A stretch of 64,000 nucleotides of DNA from Ewingella americana (GTDB lineage: Bacteria; Pseudomonadota; Gammaproteobacteria; Enterobacterales; Enterobacteriaceae): positions 1 through 64,000 of the forward strand of contig NZ_RCZD01000014.1 in the NCBI RefSeq assembly GCF_006438725.1, given 5' to 3'. The translations under genes were made by a program, and so were the position numbers. Below are positions 9,180 through 18,936 of the stretch, piece after piece. Position 1 is the first letter of the stretch. Each line of letters begins with the position of its first letter. The notes below the pieces were generated by a model. That model did no database searches. It was not told the DNA's origin and saw nothing but the letters and a program-made list of their open reading frames with translations.

Positions 9180-10580
9180 ATGCAACAGCAATCTCATTTT
9201 GATGCCATCATTATTGGTTCAGGCCCTGGCGGAGAAGGCGCCGCAATGGGACTGGTTAAACAAGGGGCCAGAGTTGCGGTCATCGAACGCTATAATAACG
9301 TCGGTGGCGGTTGTACTCACTGGGGCACAATTCCTTCCAAAGCCCTGCGCCACGCCGTCAGCAGAATTATCGAATTCAACCAGAACCCGCTTTACAGTGA
9401 TAACTCGCGCACCATGAGCTCCAGTTTCCCGGATATTTTGCGCCATGCGGATTCCGTTATTAATCAGCAAACCCGTATGCGTCAGGGTTTCTACGAACGC
9501 AACCAATGCCAGCTTTTCGCCGGTGATGCCAGCTTTGTTGACGAACATACCCTCAGTGTTCGCTATGCCGATGGTACCCATGACCAGTTAACTGCCGATA
9601 ACATTGTTATTGCCTGCGGCTCACGCCCGTATCGCCCGCATGGTGTCGATTTCAGCCATCCGCGCATTTACGACAGCGACTTAATCCTCGAGCTCAGCCA
9701 CGAACCGCGCCACGTGATCATTTACGGTGCTGGGGTTATCGGTTGCGAATATGCGTCGATCTTCCGTGGTCTGAACGTCAAAGTAGACTTAATTAACACC
9801 CGCGACCGCTTACTTTCGTTCCTCGATCAGGAGATGTCAGACGCCCTTTCCTATCACTTCTGGAATAACGGCGTGGTTATCCGCCATAACGAAGAGTTCG
9901 AAAAAATCGAAGGTGTCGAAGATGGCGTGATCATGCATCTGAAATCCGGCAAGAAAGTGAAAGCAGACGCCCTGCTGTTTGCCAACGGACGCACCGGTAA
10001 CACTGACAAACTGGGTCTGGAAAATATTGGTCTGGTCGCCGACAGCCGCGGCTTGCTGAAAGTAAACAGTATGTACCAGACAGCACTGTCGCACATTTAT
10101 GCGGTCGGTGATGTGATTGGCTACCCGAGTCTGGCTTCTGCCGCTTACGATCAGGGCCGCATTGCCGCGCAGGCGATGATTCAGGGCGAGGCCAAGGTGC
10201 ATTTGATCGAAAACATTCCGACCGGCATCTATACCATCCCTGAAATCAGCTCCGTCGGTAAAACTGAACAGGAACTGACGTCAATGAAAGTGCCCTACGA
10301 AGTGGGTCGCGCGCAGTTTAAACATCTGGCTCGCGCACAAATTGCCGGTATGAATGTGGGAAGCCTGAAGCTGCTCTTCCATCGCGAAACCAAGGAAATC
10401 CTGGGTATTCACTGCTTTGGAGAGCGTGCGGCAGAAATTATCCACATCGGTCAGGCCATCATGGAACAGAAAGGCGAAGGCAATACTATCGAGTATTTCG
10501 TTAATACCACCTTCAACTATCCGACCATGGCCGAAGCCTACCGCGTTGCCGCGCTAAACGGATTAAACCGCCTGTTTTAA
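9180..10580 (+). CDS. sthA: Soluble pyridine nucleotide transhydrogenase SthA (UdhA)
   Basis: Cytoplasmic FAD enzyme that passes electrons from NADPH to NAD+, balancing the two pools. It has the flavoprotein disulfide reductase fold: FAD motif [10 protein letters not shown] near residue 13, the region [17 protein letters not shown] in which the second redox Cys is replaced by Thr (as expected for SthA), and the second dinucleotide motif [14 protein letters not shown] at 9180 gives 466 residues, identical in length to E. coli; an in-frame TTG 24 nt upstream is rejected. Its stop overlaps the oxyR stop by 18 bp in convergent orientation. Confidence 0.96.
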   Translation: MQQQSHFDAIIIGSGPGGEGAAMGLVKQGARVAVIERYNNVGGGCTHWGTIPSKALRHAVSRIIEFNQNPLYSDNSRTMSSSFPDILRHADSVINQQTRMRQGFYERNQCQLFAGDASFVDEHTLSVRYADGTHDQLTADNIVIACGSRPYRPHGVDFSHPRIYDSDLILELSHEPRHVIIYGAGVIGCEYASIFRGLNVKVDLINTRDRLLSFLDQEMSDALSYHFWNNGVVIRHNEEFEKIEGVEDGVIMHLKSGKKVKADALLFANGRTGNTDKLGLENIGLVADSRGLLKVNSMYQTALSHIYAVGDVIGYPSLASAAYDQGRIAAQAMIQGEAKVHLIENIPTGIYTIPEISSVGKTEQELTSMKVPYEVGRAQFKHLARAQIAGMNVGSLKLLFHRETKEILGIHCFGERAAEIIHIGQAIMEQKGEGNTIEYFVNTTFNYPTMAEAYRVAALNGLNRLF

Positions 10581-11483
10581 TGCAGCGGCTTCCATGTGCG
10601 CCTGCATGTGAACCTTAATGGCTTCGGCAAGTTGCTCATAGCGGCCACGCAGCGGGGAACCGGGACGATACACCAATGCAATGGTGCGTCTCGGTTCCGG
10701 TTTGTCACACACCAGATAAGTCACACCATCACGGCTGCGTTCTTTGGGTACGGCAAGCGCAGGTAACAGCGTGATCCCACTGCCAGCGGCGACCATATTG
10801 CGCAGCGTTTCAAGACTGGTGGCACGAAAATGCGTGTCCTCGTCAGCCCCAGCCTGGAAACAGAATCCCAGAGCCTGATCGCGCAGACAGTGCCCATCTT
10901 CCAGCATCAACAACTTTTCACCGGCCAGATCAGCCATCGCCACGCGATCGCGCGATGCCCACGGATGTTCATCATAAATCGCCAGTTTCATCGGCTCATC
11001 AAACAGTGGCACTTCGATAAAGGCTTCGCTCTCTTTGACCAGCGCTAAAATCGCACAGTCCAGCTTGCCGCTGTCGAGCTGCGCCAGCAATTGCTGGGTC
11101 TGCGCTTCGTGCAGGTACATCTCGAGTTTCGGAAAGGTTTTGTGCAGTGTCGGAATGATTTGCGGCAGCAGATAAGGCCCGACGGTCGGAATAAGTCCGA
11201 TATGCAGTGGCCCGGACATTGCCTCGCCCTGCTGGCTGGCCATTTCACGTAAGACTTTAACTTCACGCAGAATAGTCCGCGCCTGATCCACCAGCAACAA
11301 ACCGGCCTGGGTAAATAACACTTTGCGGCTGGTTCTTTCCAGTAGCATCACGCCCAGTTCATCTTCCAGCTTGCGGATCTGCCCGCTTAACGTCGGCTGG
11401 CTCACATGACAAGAATCAGCGGCACGGCGAAAATGACGAAACTCAGCCAGTGCGACCAGATACTCTAAATCACGAATATTCAT
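10563..11483 (-). CDS. oxyR: LysR-family peroxide sensor and activator OxyR
   Basis: Redox-sensing transcription factor of the hydrogen peroxide response. The N-terminal winged helix-turn-helix ([20 protein letters not shown], residues 21-40) and the redox loop [12 protein letters not shown] are intact; the cysteines align with Cys199 and Cys208 of E. coli. ATG at 11483 gives 306 residues (E. coli 305); the frame is open 20 codons further but that is not conserved. It is divergent from the Prx-Grx fusion, with an OxyR-type operator next to its promoter. No oxyS-like sRNA was seen where E. coli has it. Confidence 0.97.
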   Translation of the reverse strand: MNIRDLEYLVALAEFRHFRRAADSCHVSQPTLSGQIRKLEDELGVMLLERTSRKVLFTQAGLLLVDQARTILREVKVLREMASQQGEAMSGPLHIGLIPTVGPYLLPQIIPTLHKTFPKLEMYLHEAQTQQLLAQLDSGKLDCAILALVKESEAFIEVPLFDEPMKLAIYDEHPWASRDRVAMADLAGEKLLMLEDGHCLRDQALGFCFQAGADEDTHFRATSLETLRNMVAAGSGITLLPALAVPKERSRDGVTYLVCDKPEPRRTIALVYRPGSPLRGRYEQLAEAIKVHMQAHMEAAALKQAV

Positions 11484-11514
11484 ATATACCCCATGCCCAT
11501 AATGGATCGCGACG

Positions 11515-11551
11515 ATAGCTCGCGGCGATAGATAAGATAGCAATCAACGAT
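11515..11551. promoter_or_regulatory. OxyR-type operator between oxyR and the Prx-Grx gene
   Basis: Four tetranucleotides spaced by exactly 7 bp, ATAG-N7-CGAT-N7-ATAG-N7-CGAT (starting at 11515, 11526, 11537 and 11548), fit the OxyR motif ATAG-N7-CTAT-N7-ATAG-N7-CTAT at 14 of 16 core bases. It sits 32 bp upstream of the oxyR ATG and about 100 bp before the fusion gene. This suits autorepression of oxyR and activation of the peroxidase. Confidence 0.72.
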
Positions 11552-11654
11552 TATAACTATCAACAACAATCGTCAATAATGTCCCCCATCGAAACGGCAC
11601 AGCCAAAAAATCAGTTTTATTTGTTTTTTATTAAGAAAAATTAAGAGGTTATTC

Positions 11655-12413
11655 ATGTTTGTAAGCCACGAAGGGAAACAAGTACCGCAAGTTACGTTCC
11701 ATACCCGTCAGGGCGATCAGTGGGTGGACCTCACCACCAATGAGCTGTTTAAAAATAAAACAGTGATTGTATTTTCATTGCCGGGAGCTTTCACTCCGAC
11801 CTGTTCTTCAAGCCATTTGCCACGCTACAACGAACTGGCTGGCGTATTTAAAAGCCATGGCGTAGACAGCATCCTGTGTGTTTCCGTCAACGATACTTTC
11901 GTCATGAATGCATGGAAGGCCGAGCAAAGCGCCGCCAACATCACCTTTATTCCTGACGGCAACGGCGAATTCACCAAAGGCATGGGCATGCTGGTCGAAA
12001 AAGCTGATTTAGGCTTCGGTCCGCGTTCATGGCGTTACTCCATGCTGGTGCGTAACGGCGTGGTAGAAAAAATGTTTATCGAACCGAACAAACCGGGCGA
12101 CCCGTTTGAAGTCTCCGACGCCGACACCCTGCTTAAATACCTGGCACCGGATTTTAAAGTGCAGGAATCCGTGTCGATCTTCACCAAACCGGGCTGTCCT
12201 TTCTGCTCCAAAGCCAAACAGATGCTGCAAGAACGCGGCATGCAGTACGAAGAGATTGTATTAGGTAAAGATGCGACGACTGTCAGTTTGCGCGCCGTCA
12301 CCGGCCGTGCAACTGTGCCACAAGTCTTTATCGGAGGCCGCCACATCGGGGGAAGCGACGACCTGGATGTCTATCTGAACAGCGAAGCAGAAGTGTGCGA
12401 AGTGGCACAATAA
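11655..12413 (+). CDS. Hybrid peroxiredoxin-glutaredoxin (Prx5-Grx)
   Basis: A natural fusion of two thiol enzymes that reduces peroxides with glutathione as electron donor. Residues 1-165 are a Prx5-type peroxiredoxin with the peroxidatic motif GAFTPTC (Cys50) and [11 protein letters not shown]. Residues 170-252 are a glutaredoxin with CPFC (181-184), the TVPQVFIGG cis-proline loop and HIGGSDDL. The architecture matches the hybrid Prx5 of Haemophilus influenzae. ATG at 11655 has AAGAGG upstream. The divergent oxyR and the OxyR-type operator suggest peroxide induction. It stands where E. coli has oxyS. Confidence 0.94.
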   Translation: MFVSHEGKQVPQVTFHTRQGDQWVDLTTNELFKNKTVIVFSLPGAFTPTCSSSHLPRYNELAGVFKSHGVDSILCVSVNDTFVMNAWKAEQSAANITFIPDGNGEFTKGMGMLVEKADLGFGPRSWRYSMLVRNGVVEKMFIEPNKPGDPFEVSDADTLLKYLAPDFKVQESVSIFTKPGCPFCSKAKQMLQERGMQYEEIVLGKDATTVSLRAVTGRATVPQVFIGGRHIGGSDDLDVYLNSEAEVCEVAQ

Positions 12414-12472
12414 GACGACGCGTTAAGATAAGAATTACGATAATAAAACAGAGTATGACTACGTGAACATTC

Positions 12473-12497
12473 GGCGGACCTTAGGTCCGCCTTTTTT
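12473..12497 (+). terminator. Terminator of the Prx-Grx gene
   Basis: GGCGGACC pairs with GGTCCGCC around TTA, followed by TTTTTT. It lies 60 bp after the fusion gene stop and before the argH stop. Confidence 0.9.
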
Positions 12498-12515
12498 ATG
12501 CCTGATGCTAAAACG

Positions 12516-13889
12516 TTACGCCAACCGCGCTTTCGCTTCACGGATCGCCAGCGCAACCTGCTCAGGCGAGACACCGCCCTTGGCCGCACGCTTGTCGAGA
12601 CAAGATTGCAGTTCGAGGATGGGGTACACGTCGTCACCAATCACGCTGCTGAACTTCTGCAAGTCCGCCAGCGTCAGGGCTTCCAACGCCTTGCCTTGAG
12701 CAATGGCTTCCACCACGGCTTCGCCGACAATATGGTGCGCTTCGCGGAACGGCATACCTTTGGCGACCAGATAATCGGCCAATTCGGTAGAGTTCGCGTA
12801 GCCCTGCTGAGCCGCTTCTTTCGCGCGCGGACGTTTCACCTGAATACCATCCAATACCAGCGCCGCCATGTTCAGACAATCCATCCAGGTATCGAGCGCG
12901 TCAAACAGCCCTTCTTTGTCTTCTTGCATATCTTTGTTATATGCCAGTGGCAGGCCTTTCATGGTCATCATCATGCCGGTCAGTGCGCCCTGCACACGGC
13001 CGCATTTGCCACGAATCAATTCCAGCGCATCCGGGTTTTTCTTCTGCGGCATCAGGGAAGAACCTGACGTCACGCGATCGGACAAATCAACAAACGCCGC
13101 TTCACCGCTATTGAAGAAGATCAGATCTTCGGCAAAACGCGACAGGTGAACCATGCTGATGGCCGCATTGGAAAGCAGCTCCATCACGTGGTCACGGTCG
13201 GAGACGCTGTCGAGGCTATTGCGGGTGGCAGAGGCAAAGCCTAACCAGCCGGCCAACTGTTCGCGGTCCATCGGATACGCAGTACCGGCCAGTGCGCCGC
13301 TGCCCAGCGGGCTGACGTCCAGACGTTTCAGCGTGTCCTGCAAACGGCTTTCATCACGTGCCAGCATTTCGACGTAGGCCATACACCAGTGGGCAAACGT
13401 CACCGGCTGCGCACGCTGTAAATGCGTGTAGCCCGGCATCACGGCGTCCTGATTGGCTTCGGCCGTGACGACCAGCGCTTGCTGTAAATGATGAAGCGCT
13501 TCGCCGAGCTCAACCACCTGCGCTTTGCACCAGAGTTTGAGGTCAGTGGCTACCTGATCATTACGGCTACGGCCGGTGTGCAGCTTTTTGCCAAGGTCAC
13601 CGACTTTGTCGATCAGCTTCTGCTCAACCCAGCTGTGAATATCTTCGGCATCGCTTGCCAAAATCGCACGAGGGTTAGCACGAACTTCTTCCAGCAACAC
13701 GTTCAGTGCGGCTTCCAGTTGCAGCTGTTCGTCAGCGGTCAACACGTTCACGGTGACCAGCGCCTTCGACCAGGCCACTGACCCGACGATATCCTGCTCC
13801 GCCAGACGGTAGTCAAAACGCAGTGAATCGTTTAATTCTTTAAACCGTTGATCGGCTGCCTGGCTAAACCGTCCGCCCCAAAGTGCCAT
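12516..13889 (-). CDS. argH: Argininosuccinate lyase ArgH
   Basis: Last step of arginine synthesis: splits argininosuccinate into arginine and fumarate. The 457 residues match E. coli ArgH, with the fumarase/aspartase superfamily signature [26 protein letters not shown] containing the catalytic His, and TGRSRNDQ. It is the last gene of a leftward argC-argB-argG-argH run. The 184-bp gap to argG holds a hairpin and a palindromic repeat, so it may be partly uncoupled from the upstream genes. Confidence 0.97.
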   Translation of the reverse strand: MALWGGRFSQAADQRFKELNDSLRFDYRLAEQDIVGSVAWSKALVTVNVLTADEQLQLEAALNVLLEEVRANPRAILASDAEDIHSWVEQKLIDKVGDLGKKLHTGRSRNDQVATDLKLWCKAQVVELGEALHHLQQALVVTAEANQDAVMPGYTHLQRAQPVTFAHWCMAYVEMLARDESRLQDTLKRLDVSPLGSGALAGTAYPMDREQLAGWLGFASATRNSLDSVSDRDHVMELLSNAAISMVHLSRFAEDLIFFNSGEAAFVDLSDRVTSGSSLMPQKKNPDALELIRGKCGRVQGALTGMMMTMKGLPLAYNKDMQEDKEGLFDALDTWMDCLNMAALVLDGIQVKRPRAKEAAQQGYANSTELADYLVAKGMPFREAHHIVGEAVVEAIAQGKALEALTLADLQKFSSVIGDDVYPILELQSCLDKRAAKGGVSPEQVALAIREAKARLA

Positions 13890-13914
13890 AACTTGTACTC
13901 CTTTAATTTATGCA

Positions 13915-13938
13915 AAAGGGCGCAGCATGTGCGCCCTT
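13915..13938 (-). terminator. Hairpin upstream of argH, possible argG attenuator
   Basis: AAGGGCGCA pairs with TGCGCCCTT around five bases. On the minus strand it is followed by only four Ts, so termination after argG is probably partial. It lies about 26 bp before the argH start. Confidence 0.5.
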
Positions 13939-13951
13939 AATATAATCAATA

Positions 13952-14073
13952 AATAGGCGTTATTGTCGCAGCCAGTTTGGGTGCGGACAGCGCGCAGGAA
14001 CCGCAGCGTACATACAGTACGTGAGGATTTCGAGCACTGCCCAAGCCCAAAATGGCAAGTAAAATAGCCTATT
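13952..14073. repeat. 122-bp palindromic intergenic repeat between argG and argH
   Basis: The segment is bounded by inverted ends AATAGGC and GCCTATT and contains a central partly self-complementary block (GTACATACAGTAC). It touches the argG stop codon and has no open frame. The central sequence resembles dispersed non-coding repeats that I recall from Serratia and relatives; no second copy is in this window, so the repeat status is inferred. Confidence 0.5.
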
Positions 14074-15291
14074 TTACTTCTTAGCGTTCAGTGCGCGAAT
14101 ACGTGATGACAGCGAGAACAGGCGAATAAAGCCGCCCGCATGGCTGTGATCATACACTTCGTCTTCACCGAAGGTCGCGAACTCTTCGGAGTACATGCTG
14201 TTTGGCGATTGTTTCTGAATTGCCGTCGCGGTGCCTTTATAGAGTTTGATGACCACTTCGCCATTGACGTCCTGCGCCAGCGAATCCGCAGCAGCCTGAA
14301 TCGACTCACGCAGCGGTGCAAACCAGCGACCATCGTAAACAACATAAGACATTTCATGGCCCAACTGTTCACGCCATTTGAAGCTGTCACGGTCCAGAAC
14401 CAGTTGCTCAACGCCACGCAGTGCCGCCATCATGATGGTGCCGCCCGGCGTTTCGTAGCAACCACGGGACTTGATGCCGACCAGACGGTTTTCAACGATG
14501 TCGATACGGCCGATACCGTGTTTCACGCCCAGCACGTTCAGCGCTTCAAGGCACTGATACGGGCTCAGTTCGACACCGTTCACGGCAACCACTTCACCTT
14601 TTGCTACTTTGACGGTGACGGTTTCGGCCTGATCCGGTGCATCTTCCGGTGCAACAGTCCATGCCCAGCAATCTTTGTTGGCTGCATTCCACGGGCTTTC
14701 CAGCACGCCGCCTTCGGTGGAAATGTGCCAGGCGTTCTCGTCACGGCTGTAGATTTTTTCCAGCGACGCCGTGGTGGGGATATTACGTTCTTTCAGATAA
14801 TCGAGCAGGGCTTCACGGGAACGCAAGTCCCATTCACGCCATGGCGCAACCACTTTCAACTGTGGCGCCAACGCGGTGTAAGTGGTTTCGAAACGTACCT
14901 GGTCGTTACCTTTACCGGTCGCGCCGTGGCACAGCGCATCTGCGCCCACTTTCAGTGCCAGTTCAACCTGCGCTTTGGCGATCAACGGACGCGCCATTGA
15001 AGTACCGAGCAGGTAGCTGCCTTCGTACAAAGCGCCAGATTTCAGCACCGGATAAACGTAGTCTTTGATGAACTCTTCACGCAGGTCAACCACGTGGCAC
15101 TCAGAGGCACCGGTACGCAGCGCTTTTTGTTCAATGCCTTCCAGATCACCACGTTCCTGACCGATATCCGCCACGAACGCGACAACTTCACAGTCGCCAT
15201 AGTTTTCTTTCAGCCAGGGAATGATGGCTGAGGTGTCCAGACCGCCGGAGTAAGCCAGAACAATTTTCTTGATGCCTTTGGTTGCTGCCAT
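14074..15291 (-). CDS. argG: Argininosuccinate synthase ArgG, short type
   Basis: ATP-dependent joining of citrulline and aspartate. The 405-residue enzyme has the P-loop-like [10 protein letters not shown] at residues 13-22, and [13 protein letters not shown]. It is of the short type I class, unlike the roughly 447-residue E. coli ArgG, and it sits in the arg cluster where E. coli K-12 argCBH has no argG. The ATG at 15291 has AAAGGAAA upstream. argB lies 64 bp upstream on the same strand. Confidence 0.96.
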   Translation of the reverse strand: MAATKGIKKIVLAYSGGLDTSAIIPWLKENYGDCEVVAFVADIGQERGDLEGIEQKALRTGASECHVVDLREEFIKDYVYPVLKSGALYEGSYLLGTSMARPLIAKAQVELALKVGADALCHGATGKGNDQVRFETTYTALAPQLKVVAPWREWDLRSREALLDYLKERNIPTTASLEKIYSRDENAWHISTEGGVLESPWNAANKDCWAWTVAPEDAPDQAETVTVKVAKGEVVAVNGVELSPYQCLEALNVLGVKHGIGRIDIVENRLVGIKSRGCYETPGGTIMMAALRGVEQLVLDRDSFKWREQLGHEMSYVVYDGRWFAPLRESIQAAADSLAQDVNGEVVIKLYKGTATAIQKQSPNSMYSEEFATFGEDEVYDHSHAGGFIRLFSLSSRIRALNAKK

Positions 15292-15355
15292 GATGATTTC
15301 CTTTAAAAATTTTATTGATTCAACAAGTCGGTCAATGAGGTTTTACATACGGCGA

Positions 15356-16129
15356 TCACGCCAGAATACGGGTGCCGATCGCGGTACCGTTAAACAGTGC
15401 CGGTAACTGCTCGGCGTGACGCCAACTGGCGATGTCTACCGGGCGTCCGAGCGTACGTGCAGCATCCAGCGCGGCGTGAACTTTCACGACCATGCCATCG
15501 GTAATAATACCCTGCTCAATCAGCAACTCGGCTTTTTGCGCTGACATTTCTGGAATACGCTGGCCTTTGCCATCAAGAATACCACTGACATCTGACAGCA
15601 GGATTAAATCTGCACCCAGCGTTGCCGCCAGGGCCGTCGCGGCCTGATCGGCGTTAACATTCATCAATTGACCCGAAGCGGTGATCCCGATAGAGCTGAC
15701 AATCGGCAGATATCCGGCTGCGGTCAGCATGTTAATCAGCGCAGGGGAACCGGCTTCGGCTTTGCCGACGTTACCCAACTCTTCGCTCAACTGCGTCACA
15801 CTGACAGAACCACCGTCGGCCAGGGAGAGGCCAACAGCACTGATGTCATGTTTAATCGCCCATGCCAGCAGGGTTTTGTTGGCACTGCCAGCCAGTGCAC
15901 CGGTGATAATGTCAATCTGGTCAGCAGGGGTAACACGCAAACCCGCCTTTTTCACCACAGGCAGATTCAGTTTTTTCATCAGCTCATCGACCAGACAACC
16001 GCCGCCGTGAACGATTACCAATGGGCGCTGATATTGCTGGCGGTAAGTCACCAGCGCCATGAACAGGCGCTCGAGCGCTTCTTCATTGTCCAGCAACACA
16101 CCACCTAATTTAATGACTAACGGATTCAT
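15356..16129 (-). CDS. argB: Acetylglutamate kinase ArgB
   Basis: Second step of arginine synthesis: phosphorylates N-acetyl-L-glutamate. The 257 residues match E. coli ArgB. Visible are the nucleotide-binding start [11 protein letters not shown], the substrate loop [20 protein letters not shown] and the C-terminal [10 protein letters not shown]. It follows argC by 56 bp and precedes argG by 64 bp in one leftward transcription unit. Confidence 0.96.
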   Translation of the reverse strand: MNPLVIKLGGVLLDNEEALERLFMALVTYRQQYQRPLVIVHGGGCLVDELMKKLNLPVVKKAGLRVTPADQIDIITGALAGSANKTLLAWAIKHDISAVGLSLADGGSVSVTQLSEELGNVGKAEAGSPALINMLTAAGYLPIVSSIGITASGQLMNVNADQAATALAATLGADLILLSDVSGILDGKGQRIPEMSAQKAELLIEQGIITDGMVVKVHAALDAARTLGRPVDIASWRHAEQLPALFNGTAIGTRILA

Positions 16130-16185
16130 AGCTGTTTGCGCCTCAATCGGTTAAAAGTAAGTATTTGATTTTAATATAAGGTTTT

Positions 16186-17190
16186 TCAAATCAGGGAGAG
16201 CGTTTCAGGGAAACCAAATCGCAGGTTCAGACATTGTACTGCCTGCGCTGACGCGCCTTTCAGCAAGTTGTCTTCTGTCGCAACCACAATCAGATGTTCA
16301 CCTTTCACCGCAAAACCGATATCACAGAACGGCAATCCGACCACGTCTTTCAGCGCCGGAACACCTTGGGTGTACAAACGGACCAGAGGCTTGTCGTGAT
16401 AAGCATTGTGGAAAGCTTGTGCCACATCCTGCGCCGTCACGTCGGCTTTCAGGCGGCAGGTGATGGTCGCCAGAATACCGCGCGGGAAGTTCCCCAGGTG
16501 CGGGGTGAAAATCACCGGCACGCCAAGGTGCTCAACAATTTCCGGGTGATGGCGATGATTAAACAGACCGTAAGGTTGCAGGCTGACTTCACAGAAACTG
16601 CTGCCCAAAGAGGCCTTGCGCCCTGCACCGCTGACGCCGCTGGTGGCGTTGATAACCGGCCACTGGCTGTCATTGAGCAAGTCGTTTTCGAGCAAAGGTT
16701 TAAGTGCCAGCTGTGAAGCCGTCGGGTAACAGCCCGGCACGGCGATCAGTTGTGCATCTTTGAGTTTGTCAGCCTGCCATTCGGCCAGGCCATATACCGC
16801 TTTGTTCAGCCAGTCGAGGTGCTGGTGCTCAAAGCCGTAAAATTCGGAGTAAAACTCAGGTTTTTTGACGCGGAAAGCACCGGACAGATCAAACACCACA
16901 CAACCGGCCGCCAGAAACTGCGGGGCTAAGTCGTGGCTGACTTCATGCGCCGTGGCCAGAAAAACCACATCCACGCCTTTAGCCGCTTCCTGCACATCTT
17001 TCATCGCTAAAACAGGCAGATCAACGATGCCTTTCAACTGTGGATGCAAATCAGAAAGCAATTTTCCTGCATCTGCACTTTGCGCTGAAACCGTTAAACC
17101 GGTTATGTTCATATGTGGGTGGCGATTCAGGTAGGCCGCGAGTTCAGCTCCGGCATAACCTGTGGCACCAACAATCAGCGTATTCAACAT
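16186..17190 (-). CDS. argC: N-acetyl-gamma-glutamyl-phosphate reductase ArgC
   Basis: NADPH-dependent reduction in the arginine pathway. The 334 residues show the N-terminal Rossmann motif [10 protein letters not shown] and the active-site loop [14 protein letters not shown] with the catalytic Cys, plus HRHHPEI. It is the first gene of the leftward argCBGH cluster and is divergent from argE. ARG boxes lie in the shared control region. Confidence 0.97.
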   Translation of the reverse strand: MLNTLIVGATGYAGAELAAYLNRHPHMNITGLTVSAQSADAGKLLSDLHPQLKGIVDLPVLAMKDVQEAAKGVDVVFLATAHEVSHDLAPQFLAAGCVVFDLSGAFRVKKPEFYSEFYGFEHQHLDWLNKAVYGLAEWQADKLKDAQLIAVPGCYPTASQLALKPLLENDLLNDSQWPVINATSGVSGAGRKASLGSSFCEVSLQPYGLFNHRHHPEIVEHLGVPVIFTPHLGNFPRGILATITCRLKADVTAQDVAQAFHNAYHDKPLVRLYTQGVPALKDVVGLPFCDIGFAVKGEHLIVVATEDNLLKGASAQAVQCLNLRFGFPETLSLI

Positions 17191-17307
17191 GGGGTCTGTT
17201 CACCTTCTCAACTTAACTGTATGACTCTGCGATACAGCGTACTTCTTAGGTAACAGGGTTCACCGCGTTATACGCCGTTCACCCGCGAAATTTTCGACCA
17301 TTTCGTT

Positions 17308-17376
17308 TACCCATCATTCTTCAAGCTTCATCGGCGTTCGTTTGCCGCCTTGATGCAACTCGAATAATTTTGGGTA
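17308..17376. repeat. Shortened copy of a palindromic intergenic repeat
   Basis: The ends TACCC and GGGTA are inverted. The left arm TACCCATCATTCTTCAAG and the right arm TTGCCGCCTTGATGCAACT both match the arms of the 123-bp repeat at 44801-44923 read in reverse, but the centre is deleted. It lies in the argC-argE control region, upstream of the ARG boxes. Confidence 0.7.
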
Positions 17377-17418
17377 AGGTACCGAAGGATTTTTTCGGTT
17401 TCCTTACGTGCTGGCTTA

Positions 17419-17459
17419 CTGTATTTTTATTCACATAAACTGCATGAATATGAATACTA
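17419..17459. promoter_or_regulatory. ARG boxes of the argE/argC control region
   Basis: TGTATTTTTATTCA (17420-17433) matches the ArgR half-site pattern TGAAT-N4-ATTCA at 9 of 10 bases. A weaker second box, TGCATGAATATGAA (17441-17454), has its centre exactly 21 bp away, the usual spacing of paired ARG boxes. ArgR with arginine would repress both argCBGH and argE. Confidence 0.72.
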
Positions 17460-17481
17460 CCCTAACTAAAGGCTGTCAACA

Positions 17482-18633
17482 GTGAAGATGAAATTACCTC
17501 CTTTTATTGAGCTATACCGGGCGTTAATCGCGATACCTTCGATCAGTGCCACCGACAGCGCATTGGATCAGAGTAATGAAACCTTAATCAACGTGTTGGC
17601 TGGCTGGTTCCGCGATCTTGGCTTTAAGGTTGAGATCCAACCCGTACCCAACACCCGTAATAAATTCAACATGTTGGCAAGCGTGGGTGAAGGCGCTGGC
17701 GGGCTGTTGCTGGCCGGCCATACCGATACCGTTCCCTACGACGATGGCCGCTGGACCCGCGACCCTTTCACCCTGACCGAACACGAAAATAAGCTCTACG
17801 GTTTGGGTACGGCGGACATGAAAGGTTTCTTTGCTTTTATCGTCGATGCATTGCGTGATGTCGACACCACCAAACTGACTAAACCGCTATATATTCTGGC
17901 GACCGCCGATGAAGAAACCAGCATGGCCGGTGCCAGCTATTTTTCCAAGAATACAGCGATTCGCCCCGACTGCGCGATCATCGGCGAGCCGACGTCACTG
18001 AAGCCGGTTCGTGCGCACAAAGGTCACATCTCCAACGCGATTCGTATCACCGGCCAGTCGGGCCATTCGAGCGATCCGGGCCGCGGTGTGAATGCCATCG
18101 ACCTGATGCATGACGCCATCACTCAGCTGATCGGGCTGCGCAATACATTGAAAGAACGTTACCACCACAGCGGGTTTGTCATTCCTTATCCAACCATGAA
18201 TTTTGGCCATATCAGCGGCGGTGACGCGGCTAACCGTATTTGTGCCTGCTGCGAGCTGCACATGGATATCCGCCCGCTGCCGGGGCTGACGCTTTCCGAT
18301 CTCGACGCTCTGTTGCAGGAAGCGCTGGAACCGGTAAGCAGCCGCTGGCCAGGCCGCGTAGCTATCGAAGCGTTACACCCACCGATTCCTGGCTACGAAT
18401 GCCCGCCGGACCACCAGTTGGTTCAGGTAGTGGAAAAGCTGCTCGGCGTGGAAACGGAGATCGTCAACTATTGCACCGAGGCTCCATTTATTCAGGCGCT
18501 GTGCCCAACGCTGGTGCTCGGACCCGGTTCAATAGAACAGGCGCATCAACCGGATGAATACCTTGATACCGCATTTATCAAACCGACCCGTGAGTTGATC
18601 ACACAGGTTGTGCACCATTTCTGCTACCACTAA
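17482..18633 (+). CDS. argE: Acetylornithine deacetylase ArgE
   Basis: Zinc hydrolase that releases ornithine from N-acetylornithine. The 383 residues carry the M20 peptidase metal motifs: [21 protein letters not shown], and [11 protein letters not shown] with the catalytic Glu. The chosen start is GTG at 17482: AAAGG lies 9 nt upstream and this aligns with the E. coli N-terminus, while the ATG six bases later is less well spaced. It is divergent from argCBGH under shared ARG boxes. Confidence 0.95.
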   Translation: MKMKLPPFIELYRALIAIPSISATDSALDQSNETLINVLAGWFRDLGFKVEIQPVPNTRNKFNMLASVGEGAGGLLLAGHTDTVPYDDGRWTRDPFTLTEHENKLYGLGTADMKGFFAFIVDALRDVDTTKLTKPLYILATADEETSMAGASYFSKNTAIRPDCAIIGEPTSLKPVRAHKGHISNAIRITGQSGHSSDPGRGVNAIDLMHDAITQLIGLRNTLKERYHHSGFVIPYPTMNFGHISGGDAANRICACCELHMDIRPLPGLTLSDLDALLQEALEPVSSRWPGRVAIEALHPPIPGYECPPDHQLVQVVEKLLGVETEIVNYCTEAPFIQALCPTLVLGPGSIEQAHQPDEYLDTAFIKPTRELITQVVHHFCYH

Positions 18634-18663
18634 TTCTGTATTCCCGATGAGACAGAAACAAAC

Positions 18664-18685
18664 AGGGCACCTGCGGGTGCCCTTT
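18664..18685 (+). terminator. Terminator of argE
   Basis: AGGGCACC pairs with GGTGCCCT around TGCG, followed by a short T tract. It lies 31 bp after the argE stop. Confidence 0.75.
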
Positions 18686-18822
18686 GATACTGTACAAAAG
18701 CGTGATTAGCCAAACTGATATGCGGCTGGCGATGATGAAAATTCAGCAAATTTGCCAAAAACACCATTTTTATAGTGAGGGAATCGGTCTTTTTGGGGTA
18801 AAACAGGTGCTGTTTTTGAAAA

Positions 18823-18900
18823 TGTGATCACGTTCGCAGCGTAAAAATGAATTAAGGCGACAGCGTCTTACGGGTGATAGTTATTTACAGAAAATATAAT
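18823..18900 (+). promoter_or_regulatory. ppc promoter region with possible CRP site
   Basis: TGTGATCACGTTCGCA (18823-18838) fits the CRP pattern TGTGA-N6-TCACA at 9 of 10 bases. A perfect TATAAT at 18895-18900, 37 bp before the ppc ATG, is a likely -10, but no good -35 is visible at the right distance. Nothing else was recognised in the 303-bp argE-ppc gap apart from the argE terminator. Confidence 0.45.
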
Positions 18901-18936
18901 TTTAAATAAAAGAACGGGTAGAGGGTCAGAGGCGAT

